This document shows, in pieces, positions 18,644 through 27,671 of a stretch of DNA of 64,000 nucleotides. Position 1 is the stretch's first letter; each line of letters begins with the position of its first letter. The stretch is taken from NCBI RefSeq assembly GCF_001071995.1, contig NZ_JVNU01000051.1:1-64000 (forward strand), read 5' to 3'. Source of the DNA: Streptococcus sp. 263_SSPC (GTDB lineage Bacteria > Bacillota > Bacilli > Lactobacillales > Aerococcaceae). The translations under genes were made by a program, and so were the position numbers. The notes under the pieces were generated by a model that ran no database searches, had not been told where the DNA came from, and saw only the letters and a program-made list of their open reading frames with translations.

Positions 18644-19422
18644 TGGATTTATTAGCAACACACTTATTAGTAAATGACTGGATTATGGAGGCTGGACAAA
18701 AAATTCGTCACAGCTTTGGTGAACCATTAAAAGTAGATACAAAAACAAGCCGTAACGACTTAGTAACAAACGTGGATAAAGAAATCGAACAATTTTTTAT
18801 CGCTAAAATTCGCGAACAATTCCCAACACATAAAATCATGGGAGAAGAAGGTTTCGGTGACGAATTAACTTCAATGGACGGTTACGTTTGGTTAATCGAC
18901 CCAATCGATGGCACTTTAAACTTCGTGAAACGTCAAGAAGACTTCGGTATTATGATTGCTTTATATAAAGATGGTGTAGGTCTATTAGGTTACATTTACG
19001 ATGTAATGCGTGATCGCTTCGTCTACGGTATTAAAGATTACGGTGCTTACTGCAACGGCCGTCGTCTTTCAACTCCAGAAATCCACAGCATTGGCGACAG
19101 CTCAATCAACGTGAATGGATTTATGTTATTAGAAGCGACTGAAAAAGAAGCAGAAATGATTCGTAAAGCAATGGTTACTCGTACTTACGGGGCTTCTTCA
19201 ATCGAGCATATCCAAGTGATTTTAGGAAAATCTGTAGCGTATGTTTCTACATTATTAGCACCTTGGGATATCGCACCAGGAATGGTGATTGCTAAAGAAT
19301 TAGGATTACACTACAGTACAGTAGATGGAAAAGAAGTGGACTTCTTAGTTCCTAACAAGAAGACAACTGGTGTTATCTGTTCTAAAAATATTGCTGACGA
19401 AATTATCGCAGCATTTAAATAA
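18643..19422 (+). CDS. Inositol monophosphatase family protein
   Basis: The 259-residue Mg-dependent phosphatase has the family signatures: Glu-rich metal site GEEGFGDE (about residues 66-73), WLIDPIDGTLNFV (about 84-96) and the C-terminal WDIAPGMVIAKELG. The substrate is not given by the sequence; relatives act on inositol phosphates, sugar phosphates, NADP or 3'-phosphoadenosine phosphates. ATG 18643 overlaps the UPF0223 stop, so the two are translationally coupled. A hairpin terminator follows. Confidence 0.9.
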   Translation: MDLLATHLLVNDWIMEAGQKIRHSFGEPLKVDTKTSRNDLVTNVDKEIEQFFIAKIREQFPTHKIMGEEGFGDELTSMDGYVWLIDPIDGTLNFVKRQEDFGIMIALYKDGVGLLGYIYDVMRDRFVYGIKDYGAYCNGRRLSTPEIHSIGDSSINVNGFMLLEATEKEAEMIRKAMVTRTYGASSIEHIQVILGKSVAYVSTLLAPWDIAPGMVIAKELGLHYSTVDGKEVDFLVPNKKTTGVICSKNIADEIIAAFK

Positions 19423-19431
19423 AAATGAGTG

Positions 19432-19461
19432 GAGGGGCGTAAGAGATTACGCCTCTTTCTT
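19432..19461 (+). terminator. Terminator-like hairpin before the LOG gene
   Basis: GGGGCGTAA (19434-19442) pairs with TTACGCCTC (19447-19455), with one mismatch, followed by TTTCTTTT. The next gene's AAAGGAG lies directly behind, so read-through could still supply it. Confidence 0.65.
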
Positions 19462-19475
19462 TTAAAGGAGAACGT

Positions 19476-20012
19476 ATGAATATTGCAGTTTATTGTGCGG
19501 CAAGCCAAAGTAATTGCCCTGCATTTGACAAAAAGACAGAAGAACTAGGGAAGTGGATGGCAAAACACAACCACACACTTGTCTATGGTGGTGGAAATAC
19601 AGGGCTCATGGGAGTCGTTGCGACTGCCGTGATGAATGAAGGTGGCGAAGTCATTGGCGTGATGCCACAGTTCTTTGTAGACCGAGAAATTGCGAAACAA
19701 GATATCACGAAACTTCATATTGTCGATACGATGTCAGAACGCAAAAATCAAATGATTGCTCTCAGTGAAGTGTACATTGCTCTTCCTGGTGGTCCTGGTA
19801 CCCTCGAAGAAATCGCAGAGGTCGTTTCTTGGGTACGTGTAGGCCAAACCAATGGTATTTGTATCTTCTATAATATGGAAGGCTACTACGACCATTTAGA
19901 AGCCTTTTTCGATAAAATGGTGGAAACGAACTTACTGAGCGAAGAAGACAGAAGCCAAATTCATTTTGCAAAAAATTTAGCTGAAATTGAAGTGATTATT
20001 GGGGTAGTATAA
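19476..20012 (+). CDS. LOG family protein (TIGR00730 type nucleotide phosphoribohydrolase)
   Basis: The 178-residue protein has both signatures of the LOG/TIGR00730 Rossmann family: GGGNTGLMG near residue 37 and PGGPGTLEEI near 105. Characterised members release free bases from nucleoside 5'-monophosphates, including cytokinin-type ones; several bacterial members are often mislabelled lysine decarboxylases. The biological substrate here is unknown. AAAGGAGAACGT precedes ATG 19476. It appears monocistronic. Confidence 0.9.
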   Translation: MNIAVYCAASQSNCPAFDKKTEELGKWMAKHNHTLVYGGGNTGLMGVVATAVMNEGGEVIGVMPQFFVDREIAKQDITKLHIVDTMSERKNQMIALSEVYIALPGGPGTLEEIAEVVSWVRVGQTNGICIFYNMEGYYDHLEAFFDKMVETNLLSEEDRSQIHFAKNLAEIEVIIGVV

Positions 20013-20133
20013 GATTAATTTTCGAGTGCATTTACTTAAAAAACCGTTTTTTTTTTGTATAATATATATAGTGAATAAATTCATTAATAAGTAATGTTGT
20101 TATACTGAGTTAAACAGAAAGGGGAATGAGCTA

Positions 20134-20550
20134 ATGATGAAGTCGTTAAGTAAGGTCTACCAGTATTTGTCTTTTATCTGTTTATTGATTCAATTTCTTT
20201 TTTCAATCTATTTCTATAATCAAAGTGGTGTATTTTTTGATGAAGGAGTACTAATACTGTTTCAATCCTTGACTGGACTGTTGGTGATTGGAATAGTACA
20301 ACGAAGTAACAAGCAACACGATTGGCTAATTGGAGTAGGGGAAGCTTTAATCCTTCTTTTACTTTTTTACCAAATCTTTGCAAGTATCATTATGATTACC
20401 GACGCATTTGTGGAGAGCACCATTCCACTTTTCTTACAAGGAGCTTTTGGGATTTGTAGTCAACTAGTTCTTTTGATGATGGGGTGGAGTATTCTTCAAC
20501 TGTTGATGCAGTTAGGAAGAATGTTCTGTGTAAAAAGGGTGACAACGTAA
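20134..20550 (+). CDS. Uncharacterised four-span membrane protein
   Basis: I do not recognise this 138-residue protein. It has four hydrophobic spans, about residues 10-27, 38-55, 66-90 and 100-125, with short loops; the cluster KQHDW lies between spans 2 and 3 and the C-terminus is basic (GRMFCVKRVTT). ATGATG at 20134 follows AAAGGGGAATGAG. A TATAAT is present at 20058-20063, about 70 bases upstream, without a clear -35. A branched terminator follows. No functional motif is visible. Confidence 0.7.
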   Translation: MMKSLSKVYQYLSFICLLIQFLFSIYFYNQSGVFFDEGVLILFQSLTGLLVIGIVQRSNKQHDWLIGVGEALILLLLFYQIFASIIMITDAFVESTIPLFLQGAFGICSQLVLLMMGWSILQLLMQLGRMFCVKRVTT

Positions 20551-20574
20551 TAAATCAAATGTAGTTCTATTTTT

Positions 20575-20633
20575 GGAGTGGAAAACAAGCCGGAATGATA
20601 CAAGTTCTGGGGGAAGTTCTACTCCGTTTTTTT
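20575..20633 (+). terminator. Branched terminator before ylxM
   Basis: Outer stem GGAGTGGAA (20575-20583) pairs with TTCTACTCC (20617-20625, one G-T), enclosing CCGGAA/TTCTGG (20590-20595 with 20605-20610), followed by seven T. Confidence 0.75.
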
Positions 20634-20655
20634 GTTAGCGTAATAACCCTAATTT

Positions 20656-20664
20656 TGCTATAAT
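20656..20664 (+). promoter_or_regulatory. Extended -10 promoter of ylxM-ffh
   Basis: TGCTATAAT is a perfect -10 with TGn extension; a weak TTAGCG -35 lies 18 bases upstream. It is 31 bases before the ylxM start. Confidence 0.6.
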
Positions 20665-20694
20665 AAAGGATATGAGTTTAAGGGAGGTCAACGA

Positions 20695-21033
20695 ATGGAA
20701 TTAGAAAAAACAACGCAAATGAACTTGCTTGTGGAGTTCTATGGCAGCCTTTTAACCGATAAACAACTCGAATATATGGAGCTCTATTATGGGGATGATT
20801 ATTCGCTGGGTGAAATCGCCGAAGAATTTGACGTGAGCCGTCAAGCAGTATATGATAATATCCGCCGCTCGGCAAAGTTATTAGAAAACTACGAAGAGAA
20901 ATTACATCTGGTCGCTGATTTCTATAAACGCCAAGAGCACTATGATGAATTAGAAAAAGAAATTCAAAAGACCTATCCTGAGGCAACTCAACTTGCTTCA
21001 ATCGTTTCAAAATTACAAGAGATGAATAAATAA
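20695..21033 (+). CDS. ylxM: YlxM-type helix-turn-helix protein, SRP-associated
   Basis: The 112-residue protein has a sigma-70 region 4-like helix-turn-helix ([29 protein letters not shown], about residues 29-57) and a charged helical tail. This is the YlxM/p13 family, nearly always encoded upstream of ffh in Firmicutes. In streptococci YlxM has been reported to bind SRP components and modulate the SRP pathway. AGGGAGGTC precedes the ATG. It lies 17 bases upstream of ffh in one operon. Confidence 0.92.
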   Translation: MELEKTTQMNLLVEFYGSLLTDKQLEYMELYYGDDYSLGEIAEEFDVSRQAVYDNIRRSAKLLENYEEKLHLVADFYKRQEHYDELEKEIQKTYPEATQLASIVSKLQEMNK

Positions 21034-21050
21034 ACTCAAGGAGTGAAATT

Positions 21051-22487
21051 ATGGCATTCGAAGGATTATCAGATCGCCTGCAAAATGCGATGACTTCCGT
21101 TTCACGAAAAGGAAAAATTACGGAAGCTGACTTAAAACAAATGATGCGTGAAGTGCGTCTTGCGCTGTTAGAAGCCGACGTTAACTTCAAAGTTGTAAAA
21201 GACTTCGTACGTAAAGTGAACGAACGTGCATTAGGGGCTAATGTGCTTGAAGCATTATCACCAGCACAACAAGTCGTTAAAATCGTTAACGAAGAATTAA
21301 CAGAATTAATGGGGGGCGAACAAGCGCCGTTCCGTTTCGAAGCAAAACCACCAACAGTAGTGATGATGGTCGGTCTACAAGGTGCCGGTAAAACAACGAC
21401 TGCTGGTAAATTAGCTTCCTTCATGGCAAAACATGAAAAGAAACGCCCATTACTAGTTGCTGCCGACGTGTACCGTCCAGCCGCGATTGACCAATTACAA
21501 ACATTAGGGAAACAATTAAACTTCCCAGTATTCTCACTTGGAAATCAAGTAAGCCCAGTGGAAATCGCAAAACAAGCGATTGAAAAAGCGAAAATTGATG
21601 GTCGTGACTTAGTGATTATCGATACGGCCGGTCGTTTGCATATTGACGAAAACTTGATGGAAGAATTACAAAACATCAAGGCAGTCGCAAATCCAAGCGA
21701 AATCTTACTCGTTGTCGACTCAATGACAGGGCAAGATGCCGTAAACGTGGCTCAAACATTTAACGAACGTTTGGACATCACAGGGGTTATCCTTACAAAA
21801 CTTGATGGGGATACTCGTGGTGGTGCGGCTCTATCTATCCGTTCTGTTACAGGAAAACCAATTAAATTTACAGGTCGTGGGGAAAAATTAGAAGACTTCG
21901 AAATCTTCTACCCAGAACGTATGGCTTCTCGTATTCTTGGTATGGGGGATATGATGACCCTTATCGAGAAGGCGCAACAAGACTTCGATGAAGCAAAAGC
22001 GCAAGAGATGGCAGATAAAATTAAAGCAAATACTTTTGACTTTAATGACTTTATCGACCAATTAGACCAAGTGAATAAGATGGGACCACTAGAAGACATC
22101 TTGAAGATGATTCCAGGGTTAAATAAAATGGCTGGTCTAAACGACTTAAAAGTGGATCCAAAAGATACAGCTCGTATGAAAGCTATCGTCTTATCAATGA
22201 CCCCACAAGAGCGTGAAAATCCAGATATCTTATCACAAGCTCGTCGTAAACGTATTGCGGCAGGTTCAGCTCGTCCGTTAGCTGAAGTGAACCGTTTAAT
22301 CAAACAGTTCAACGAATCTAAGAAGATGATGAACCAAATGTCCAACGGTAATATGAAAGGCCTAGAAGGCATGATGAACCAAATGGGCATGGGCGGACGT
22401 ACGAATAAACTTGCTCAAATCGGTATGCAACAATACGCACGCCGTCAAAAACAAAATAAATTGAAAAAATTAAAGAAAAAACGTTAG
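21051..22487 (+). CDS. ffh: Signal recognition particle GTPase
   Basis: Ffh binds signal sequences on nascent chains together with SRP RNA and docks with FtsY to deliver membrane proteins. The 478-residue protein has the N-domain four-helix bundle and the G-domain with GLQGAGKTTTAGKLA (G1, near residue 108), DTAGRL (G3) and TKLDGDTRGGAA (G4). A Met-rich M-domain (MMNQMSNGNMKGLEGMMNQMGMGG) follows, with a basic tail. CAAGGAGTG precedes the ATG. The SRP RNA gene is not in this window. Confidence 0.97.
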   Translation: MAFEGLSDRLQNAMTSVSRKGKITEADLKQMMREVRLALLEADVNFKVVKDFVRKVNERALGANVLEALSPAQQVVKIVNEELTELMGGEQAPFRFEAKPPTVVMMVGLQGAGKTTTAGKLASFMAKHEKKRPLLVAADVYRPAAIDQLQTLGKQLNFPVFSLGNQVSPVEIAKQAIEKAKIDGRDLVIIDTAGRLHIDENLMEELQNIKAVANPSEILLVVDSMTGQDAVNVAQTFNERLDITGVILTKLDGDTRGGAALSIRSVTGKPIKFTGRGEKLEDFEIFYPERMASRILGMGDMMTLIEKAQQDFDEAKAQEMADKIKANTFDFNDFIDQLDQVNKMGPLEDILKMIPGLNKMAGLNDLKVDPKDTARMKAIVLSMTPQERENPDILSQARRKRIAAGSARPLAEVNRLIKQFNESKKMMNQMSNGNMKGLEGMMNQMGMGGRTNKLAQIGMQQYARRQKQNKLKKLKKKR

Positions 22488-22510
22488 GAAACAGCGTTAT
22501 AAAATAATTT

Positions 22511-22553
22511 AAACCGCAACATCTTACTAAACTCGTAAGGTTGCGGTTTTTTT
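22511..22553 (+). terminator. Terminator after ffh
   Basis: AAACCGCAAC (22511-22520) pairs with GTTGCGGTTT (22540-22549), with an inner CTTAC/GTAAG pair, followed by seven T. Confidence 0.88.
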
Positions 22554-22586
22554 ATGGCGATGATAACGCAAAGAAAGGAGAACTCA

Positions 22587-23924
22587 ATGGGAAACCAAAC
22601 GAAAACATGGCATGTCATTCCAGCAGTAGTTGCAACGGCGATTATGAGCTTTTGTGGCGTGTTGATTGAAACAGCAATGAACGTTACCTTCCCAACACTG
22701 ATGACAGAATTTCATACAGATTCTTCAGGGATTCAATGGGTAACAACAGGATACTTACTGGCTATTGCCATCGTCGTGCCAATTACGGCTTATTTAACAC
22801 GAAACTACACGATTCGCCAACTCTTCTTGGCAGCGAACCTTTTATTCATCGGTGGGGTCTTAATTGACTGTATTTCACCAAACTTAGCGATTTTATTACT
22901 CGGACGCTTTATGCAGGGGATTGGAACAGGGATTGCACTTCCATTAATGTTCCATATCGTATTGACAAAAGTGCCGCTGCACCAACATGGAACAGTCATT
23001 GGAATCGGAGGGATGACGACCGCTCTTGCGCCACCAATCGGGCCAACATTTGGTGGTGTTGTCTCAAGTATGTTTGGATGGCGTGCAATTTTCTACGCAT
23101 TGATTCCATTCCTAATTTTCTCATTAGTGATGGGACTTTGGGCGATTCAAGCGGAAGAGTCACCAAAGAAACAACCATTCAACTTTATGGCGTTTGTAAC
23201 GTTAGGGATTGGTCTTGCAAGCTTACTGATGGCGATTGAACATTTATCTGTCATCTACCTTGGAGTAGTGGTTGTAGCGTTTGCGGCATTTTACTACTTT
23301 AATCGAAATAATGCGCTCTTATCGTTTAAACCATTCCAAATTGTCCGCTTCAATGCGACGCTTTATATCGTGTTAGCATTCCAAGCAGTTGTGTTAGGAT
23401 TATCGTTCATTTATCCAAACTTTATTCAATTAGCTTGGGGAGAAACAGCAACAGTGGCTGGGCTCTTCATGTTCCCAGGGGCTTCGATGGTAGCCGTATT
23501 ATCTGTTGTGTCCGGTCGTTGGTATGATAAATCAGGTCCATTGAAGCCGATTTTAACAGGATTAGTGTTTGCGGTTGTTGGAGGAGTAGCCATCAGCATC
23601 TTCTTCCCAGGGTTAACGATTTATCCGCTCTTAGCGCTAAACGTCATCTTTATGACAGGGATTGGATTTGTAATGGGAAGCAATGTAACCTATTCATTAG
23701 CTCAATTAAATTCAGAGATTCAAGCAGATGGAAATAGTATCGTGAATACATTGCAACAATTCACTGGTGCGATTTCAACAGCCGTTATCGCGCGTATTTT
23801 CAGCTCGTTTGATTCAAATTTAGTAACAGCAGGACAAATCAGTGTCGTCTTTGTAACGACACTTGCAGTCATTGCACTTGTTGTTTTCTTGTGGATTTAT
23901 CCGCAAACACAAAAAAGTAAATAG
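22587..23924 (+). CDS. MFS drug exporter, DHA2 (EmrB/QacA) family
   Basis: The 445-residue protein is strongly hydrophobic with 12-14 predicted membrane spans. DHA2-type motifs are visible: NVTFPTLMTEFH after span 1, LLGRFMQGIGTGIALPLMFHIV, and the span 5 antiporter motif ALAPPIGPTFGGVVSSMFGWRAIF. Members export drugs or toxic compounds by proton antiport; the substrate here is unknown. ATG 22587 follows AAAGGAG; an in-frame ATG at 22554 lies in the ffh terminator and is rejected. It is a single gene with its own terminator, and no regulator gene is adjacent. Confidence 0.9.
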   Translation: MGNQTKTWHVIPAVVATAIMSFCGVLIETAMNVTFPTLMTEFHTDSSGIQWVTTGYLLAIAIVVPITAYLTRNYTIRQLFLAANLLFIGGVLIDCISPNLAILLLGRFMQGIGTGIALPLMFHIVLTKVPLHQHGTVIGIGGMTTALAPPIGPTFGGVVSSMFGWRAIFYALIPFLIFSLVMGLWAIQAEESPKKQPFNFMAFVTLGIGLASLLMAIEHLSVIYLGVVVVAFAAFYYFNRNNALLSFKPFQIVRFNATLYIVLAFQAVVLGLSFIYPNFIQLAWGETATVAGLFMFPGASMVAVLSVVSGRWYDKSGPLKPILTGLVFAVVGGVAISIFFPGLTIYPLLALNVIFMTGIGFVMGSNVTYSLAQLNSEIQADGNSIVNTLQQFTGAISTAVIARIFSSFDSNLVTAGQISVVFVTTLAVIALVVFLWIYPQTQKSK

Positions 23925-23928
23925 AACA

Positions 23929-23963
23929 TAAGGCAACCTTGACAAAGGTTGTCTTTTTTTAAA
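23929..23963 (+). terminator. Terminator after the MFS gene
   Basis: AGGCAACCTT (23931-23940) pairs with AAGGTTGTCT (one G-T), with loop GAC and a T-run. Confidence 0.82.
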
Positions 23964-24027
23964 ACTTTTCATATGAAATAGAAAGACGACTATAGTACAA
24001 TAGATAGACGTGTGAAAGGAGAGAGAA

Positions 24028-25794
24028 ATGTATTTACTAAAGAAATTATCGTGGTTTTTTAAATTAGAGTGGAAACGATACGTCATTGGAATTCTGGCGC
24101 TATCGCTTGTCAGTGTATTGAATCTGATTCCACCAAGAGTGATCGGGGAAGTTGTCGATTCTATTGACCTGAAGACTTTAACAACATCGTCTTTACTATG
24201 GAACTTATTGCTGTTACTCCTTTCAGCAGTAGCCATGTATGGCCTTCGTTTTGTATGGAGACTGTTCATTTTTGGAACGGCGAACTCTCTTGGTCAGAGA
24301 TTACGAACGCAGCTTTTTGAACATTTTACAAAGATGTCACCAAGCTTCTATCAAAAGTACCGTTCAGGAGACTTGATGGCCCATGCAACAAATGACGTGA
24401 GCGCTATTGTTATGACGGCTGGTGGAGGTGTCATGTCGGCTGTCGATGCCTCGATTACAGCGCTCGTGACGCTAGCGACGATGTTCTTTGTGCTTGATTG
24501 GCGTGTGACGCTCGTTGCGATTATTCCATTGCCACTTTTAGCGATTGCGACAAACTTCGTCGTTCGTGCTGAGCATCAAAGTTTCAAAGAATCGCAAGAA
24601 GCTTTCTCATTGCTGAATAACCATGTGAACGAGAGCGTTTCTGGGATTAAAGTGACGAAATCATTTGGCTATGGTGAAAAAGAAACGGCATCGTTTTGGG
24701 AAACAAACCAAGATGCATGGAAGAAGAATAATCATGCAGCGAAATATAATAATTTATTCGATCCAATCGTTTTGATTTTCGTGGGGCTTAGCTACTTAAT
24801 TAGCCTTGGGTATGGTGGCTATTTAATCCAACAAGGCGAATTTACTGTTGGAGAAATGATTACCTTTATGACGTACTTAGATATGCTGGTGTGGCCGCTT
24901 CAAGCCATTGGGTGGCTCCTAAATATCGGTCAACGTGCAAGCATCTCGTATCGTCGTATTGAAACGTTATTGGAAGAGACTAGTGAAGTCAAAGATGCTC
25001 CTAACGCACTTCCGATTACAGAAGCTCGTGAGATTGATGTCGATATTCACACCTTCCAATACGAAGATGTGCCAACATTAGAAGATATTACATTTAGCCT
25101 TCATCAAGGGCAAACGCTAGGGATTGTTGGTCCAACAGGGTCAGGAAAATCAACGCTCTTAAAATTATTCCTTCGTCAATATGATGCAGGAAGAGAAGAG
25201 ATTTTGATGAATGGTCATTCGATACAAGATTATCGCATGAAAGACTTGCGTGAGCTTATGGGATATGTGCCGCAAGAACAGATTTTATTTGCGATGTCGA
25301 TTAAAGACAATATCCGTTTTGGAAATCCAACACTTCCTGATGAAGCCGTCGTAGAAGCTACTAAAATTTGCGGACTGTATGACGATATTATGGCAATGCC
25401 TGAAGGGTTCAATATGTTAATCGGGGAGAAGGGTGTGCTTTTATCTGGTGGTCAAAAACAACGTCTATCGATGGCACGTGCGCTTGTTGTGAACCCTGAA
25501 ATTCTCATGCTTGATGATTCGTTATCGGCTGTCGATGCCAAAACCGAGCATTTAATTTTAGAAAACTTAAAACGTGAACGCAGCGACAAGACAACGATGA
25601 TTACAGCGCACCGTTTATCAGCGATTGTACATGCGGACCTTATCATCGTGCTCCAAGATGGACGTATTGTTGAAAAAGGAACGCATGACGAATTAATGGC
25701 GCTTGGTGGTTGGTATGCTAAAACATACGACCGTCAACAGCTTGAAGCGACACTTGAGGAAGGGGGAGACGCAGTTGAACATGAAGACCTTTAA
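24028..25794 (+). CDS. ABC exporter half-transporter, subunit with degenerate Walker B
   Basis: The 588-residue protein has an N-terminal six-span exporter domain (about 1-310) and a C-terminal ATPase domain. Walker A is GPTGSGKST, the signature LSGGQKQRLS and the Walker B LMLDDSLSAVD. The catalytic Glu normally after the Walker B Asp is replaced by Asp (DDS), as in the inactive-site subunit of heterodimeric exporters such as LmrC or YheI/BmrC. With the next gene it should form one heterodimer exporting drugs or lipids-like compounds. GAAAGGAGAG precedes the ATG. It overlaps the next gene by 14-20 bases. Confidence 0.92.
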   Translation: MYLLKKLSWFFKLEWKRYVIGILALSLVSVLNLIPPRVIGEVVDSIDLKTLTTSSLLWNLLLLLLSAVAMYGLRFVWRLFIFGTANSLGQRLRTQLFEHFTKMSPSFYQKYRSGDLMAHATNDVSAIVMTAGGGVMSAVDASITALVTLATMFFVLDWRVTLVAIIPLPLLAIATNFVVRAEHQSFKESQEAFSLLNNHVNESVSGIKVTKSFGYGEKETASFWETNQDAWKKNNHAAKYNNLFDPIVLIFVGLSYLISLGYGGYLIQQGEFTVGEMITFMTYLDMLVWPLQAIGWLLNIGQRASISYRRIETLLEETSEVKDAPNALPITEAREIDVDIHTFQYEDVPTLEDITFSLHQGQTLGIVGPTGSGKSTLLKLFLRQYDAGREEILMNGHSIQDYRMKDLRELMGYVPQEQILFAMSIKDNIRFGNPTLPDEAVVEATKICGLYDDIMAMPEGFNMLIGEKGVLLSGGQKQRLSMARALVVNPEILMLDDSLSAVDAKTEHLILENLKRERSDKTTMITAHRLSAIVHADLIIVLQDGRIVEKGTHDELMALGGWYAKTYDRQQLEATLEEGGDAVEHEDL

Positions 25795-27508
25795 TCGACT
25801 CATCGCCTACTTATGGCGTTATAAGAAGTCGAGTACGATTGCGATTTTATTTATCCTCTTATCGAGTATTACCGCAACAGTGATTCCGCTGATAGCTCGT
25901 TATTATATCGACACGTATATTGATAACGGCGTGTGGAATGAGGGTTACTGGCTTCTCATCGTTTACTACTCATTGTTCTTACTACGTGTTCTTTTAACGT
26001 ATATTGGAACCTATGCCTTTAGTTATGTATCCAATAGTGTTGTTCGTGATTTGCGTCAAGAGGCCTTTTCGAATATGCAAAAACTCAATATGACGTACTT
26101 CGATACAACACCAGCTGGAGCCATCGTCTCTCGTTTAACCAACGATACGCAGGCAGTCAGCGATATGTTTAGCTCGATTTTCTCGACGTTTTTAAGTACT
26201 TTATTTATCGTCGTAGCGACCTTGTCTGCGATGTTTAGTATGAATGTAGGCCTTACAATTTTAATGGTTCTATTTATTCCGGTGATGTTTGCGTCCGTTA
26301 AAATTTATAATCGTCTCTCTCATAGCGTGATTCGTAAGACGCGTGAGAAGCTTAGTGAGATTAACGTGAAGCTAGCAGAGAGTATTGATGGGATGAAGAT
26401 GATTCAGGCATTTAACCAAGAAGAACGTTTAAGAAAAGAATTCGAACAGATTAATGAGGAGCATGTGCAATTCTCGAATCGTTCGATTAATGTGAATAGT
26501 CTGTTCCTTCGTCCTGCGATGTCGCTACTTAAGCTCGTTGCCTATGCGGTCATTATTTTATACTTTGGCCTTACTTGGGAAGTAGCTGGTGTGACAGCAG
26601 GGGTGATGTATGCCTTTATTCAATTCTCAAATCAGTTATTTAATCCATTAATCGATGTGACGCAAAACTTCTCGATTATTCAAACGTCGATGATTGCAGC
26701 GACTCGTGTCTTTGAAGTCATCGATAATACGGATTACGAACCTGAACAACTTGGGAAGGTTACGGAGATTAAAGACGGGAAGATCGAGTTTAGAAACGTC
26801 ACTTTCTCTTATGATGGAAAACGCAATGTATTAAAGAATATTAACTTTGTCGTGAATCCAGGAGAGACCGTTGCTTTTGTTGGTTCGACTGGTTCAGGGA
26901 AATCGTCTATTATGAATCTCTTCTTACGATTTTATGATTTTAAAGAAGGAGAAATCTTGATTGATAATATTCCAATTCAACAGTATTCAAAAGAAGTCCT
27001 TCGCGATAAAATCGGACTCGTGCTTCAAGATCCATTCTTGTTCCATGGAACGGTTGCTTCTAATATTCGCATGTATCAAGATATTACAGACGAAGAAGTG
27101 AAGAAGGCGAGCGAATTCGTAGATGCTCATCATTTTATCGAGCAACTGCCACAAGGATATGAACATAAAGTATCTGAAAAGGGCTCAACGTTCTCGAGCG
27201 GAGAGCGTCAATTAATCGCCTTTGCCAGAACGATTGCGGCTAATCCTAAAATCCTGATTCTGGATGAAGCGACTGCGAATATCGATTCGCAAACCGAAGA
27301 AGTCATTCAAACGTCTCTGAAGAAAATGAGAAACGGACGTACCACTTTAGCGATTGCGCACCGATTATCAACCATTCAAGATGCTAATCAAATCTTTGTG
27401 CTTGATAAAGGAGAAATCGTAGAAAGCGGCACGCACACAGAACTTCTTGAAAAAGAAGGGCTCTATTATAAGATGTATCAACTCCAAGCAGGGATGATGC
27501 AAGAATAA
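25781..27508 (+). CDS. ABC exporter half-transporter, subunit with consensus Walker B
   Basis: The 575-residue partner has an exporter membrane domain (about 15-310) and an ATPase domain with Walker A GSTGSGKSS and Walker B ILILDEATANID, with the catalytic Glu intact. Its signature is FSSGERQ instead of LSGGQ. This is the reciprocal pattern expected of a heterodimer with one full and one degenerate ATP site (LmrD, YheH/BmrD type). The start is ATG 25781 or, six bases earlier, TTG 25775, which is better spaced from GGGGGAG. Both overlap the end of the upstream gene, indicating translational coupling and equal stoichiometry. Confidence 0.92.
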   Translation: MKTFNRLIAYLWRYKKSSTIAILFILLSSITATVIPLIARYYIDTYIDNGVWNEGYWLLIVYYSLFLLRVLLTYIGTYAFSYVSNSVVRDLRQEAFSNMQKLNMTYFDTTPAGAIVSRLTNDTQAVSDMFSSIFSTFLSTLFIVVATLSAMFSMNVGLTILMVLFIPVMFASVKIYNRLSHSVIRKTREKLSEINVKLAESIDGMKMIQAFNQEERLRKEFEQINEEHVQFSNRSINVNSLFLRPAMSLLKLVAYAVIILYFGLTWEVAGVTAGVMYAFIQFSNQLFNPLIDVTQNFSIIQTSMIAATRVFEVIDNTDYEPEQLGKVTEIKDGKIEFRNVTFSYDGKRNVLKNINFVVNPGETVAFVGSTGSGKSSIMNLFLRFYDFKEGEILIDNIPIQQYSKEVLRDKIGLVLQDPFLFHGTVASNIRMYQDITDEEVKKASEFVDAHHFIEQLPQGYEHKVSEKGSTFSSGERQLIAFARTIAANPKILILDEATANIDSQTEEVIQTSLKKMRNGRTTLAIAHRLSTIQDANQIFVLDKGEIVESGTHTELLEKEGLYYKMYQLQAGMMQE

Positions 27509-27520
27509 CAATCATTAGAA

Positions 27521-27556
27521 AAGACATAGCGAAAACGAATCGCTATGTCTTTTTTT
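27521..27556 (+). terminator. Terminator after the ABC exporter
   Basis: AAGACATAGCGA (27521-27532) pairs perfectly with TCGCTATGTCTT (27540-27551), followed by a T-run. It lies before the palindrome cluster, shielding it from + strand transcription. Confidence 0.88.
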
Positions 27557-27561
27557 GCGAG

Positions 27562-27595
27562 TGTAACATTTTTGTTACGTAACATAATTGTTACA
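27562..27595. repeat. Paired palindrome 1 (GTAACA-N4-TGTTAC twice)
   Basis: Two adjacent 16-bp dyads, 27563-27578 and 27579-27594, both GTAACA-N4-TGTTAC. Together they make a 34-bp palindrome with two mismatches. Confidence 0.8.
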
Positions 27596-27617
27596 TCCTA
27601 CATTGAGAAAACTAAAA

Positions 27618-27651
27618 TGTATCAAAAATGATACGTATCATTTTTGATACA
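27618..27651. repeat. Paired palindrome 2 (GTATCA-N4-TGATAC twice)
   Basis: Two adjacent 16-bp dyads, 27619-27634 and 27635-27650. The 34-bp whole is a perfect palindrome centred between 27634 and 27635. Confidence 0.85.
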
Positions 27652-27671
27652 AAAACATTCGCAAACAAAAA

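Noticed and set aside
20678-21424. A 248-codon minus-strand frame opposite ylxM and ffh
   Set aside because: It lies antisense to two secure genes, has no ribosome binding site, and its composition is that expected of a shadow frame.
21908-22390. A 160-codon minus-strand frame opposite the Ffh M-domain
   Set aside because: Antisense shadow of ffh; no start signal or family resemblance.
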